14,596 nt of DNA from Candidatus Altarchaeales archaeon WOR_SM1_86-2. GTDB taxonomy: Archaea; Altiarchaeota; Altiarchaeia; IMC4; MCBC01. Positions within the stretch are counted from its first letter, which is position 1, and every line of letters starts with the position of its first letter. A program made the position numbers and the translations under genes. The DNA lies in assembly GCA_001723855.1 (NCBI GenBank), contig MCBC01000158.1, positions 1 through 14,596 on the forward strand, given 5' to 3'. This document shows, piece by piece, positions 14,527 through 14,596 of the stretch. A model generated the notes under the pieces. The model was not told the origin of the DNA. It searched no databases and was given only the letters and a program-made list of their open reading frames with translations.

Positions 14527-14596
14527 AAAAGCACACCTCTCAGTTCAGAAGCGGCTTCATCTAATTTATTGTTGGCGTTCATAATTATCTTAACCG
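14523..14596 (-). CDS. Possible 3' end of a convergent gene (partial)
   Basis: On the minus strand the last 74 bases are open in one frame and end with TAA at 14525-14523, reading NNKLDEAASELRGVLF at the C-terminus. The composition is protein-like, and the stop would overlap the coiled-coil gene's stop tail to tail. Only about 24 codons are visible, so this could also be chance. Confidence 0.4.
   Translation of the reverse strand, partial: VKIIMNANNKLDEAASELRGVLF

Overview
The window looks archaeal, most likely euryarchaeal. The evidence is a FlaI/GspE2-type secretion ATPase, a membrane-anchored winged-helix regulator of the archaeal kind, a PIN_2-type toxin with its small partner, TATA-like AT boxes upstream of several starts, and few convincing Shine-Dalgarno sequences. 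The genus cannot be fixed from what is here. I saw no rRNA, tRNA, CRISPR array, transposase or integrase.

Region 1 (1-6180, plus strand) is a tightly packed run of seven genes. A TPR-CHAT caspase-like protease is cut by the left edge of the window. It is followed by an unrecognised protein, a small TPR protein, and a second unrecognised protein. After a 74-base gap come a zinc-ribbon/DEDDh 3'-5' exonuclease, a PH/GRAM-like protein with two membrane segments, and a winged-helix regulator. Most junctions abut or overlap. The mix of peptidase, scaffold, nuclease, membrane protein and regulator resembles a stress, defence or cell-death module, but that is inference.

Region 2 (6172-6914, minus strand) is a PIN toxin/antitoxin pair. 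It is flanked by a direct repeat of the 3' end of the neighbouring membrane-regulator gene, and the distal copy is a gene-tail remnant.

Region 3 (6985-11722, minus strand) is four co-oriented genes: a secretion ATPase, a secreted DUF4139-family protein, a membrane-anchored extracytoplasmic protein and a two-TM winged-helix regulator. Together they suggest a cell-surface or secretion system, but no FlaJ/TadC-type membrane partner or pilin is in view. By eye this region is richer in G+C than region 1.

Region 4 (11821-14526, plus strand) is divergent from region 3 across a 98-base AT-rich promoter region. It is one gene for a 901-residue protein: HEAT repeats, a TPR-like segment, a SHOCT-like helical hairpin, a coiled coil built from seven 59-residue (177-bp) tandem repeats, a second copy of the hairpin, and a third SHOCT-like C-terminus. 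A possible minus-strand gene end enters from the right edge.

The most notable points are the CHAT-nuclease-membrane protein cluster, an apparent large insertion within the CHAT domain, the recently duplicated 177-bp repeats bracketed by paired hairpins, and two cases where a gene or gene pair is flanked by a duplicated end of its neighbour.
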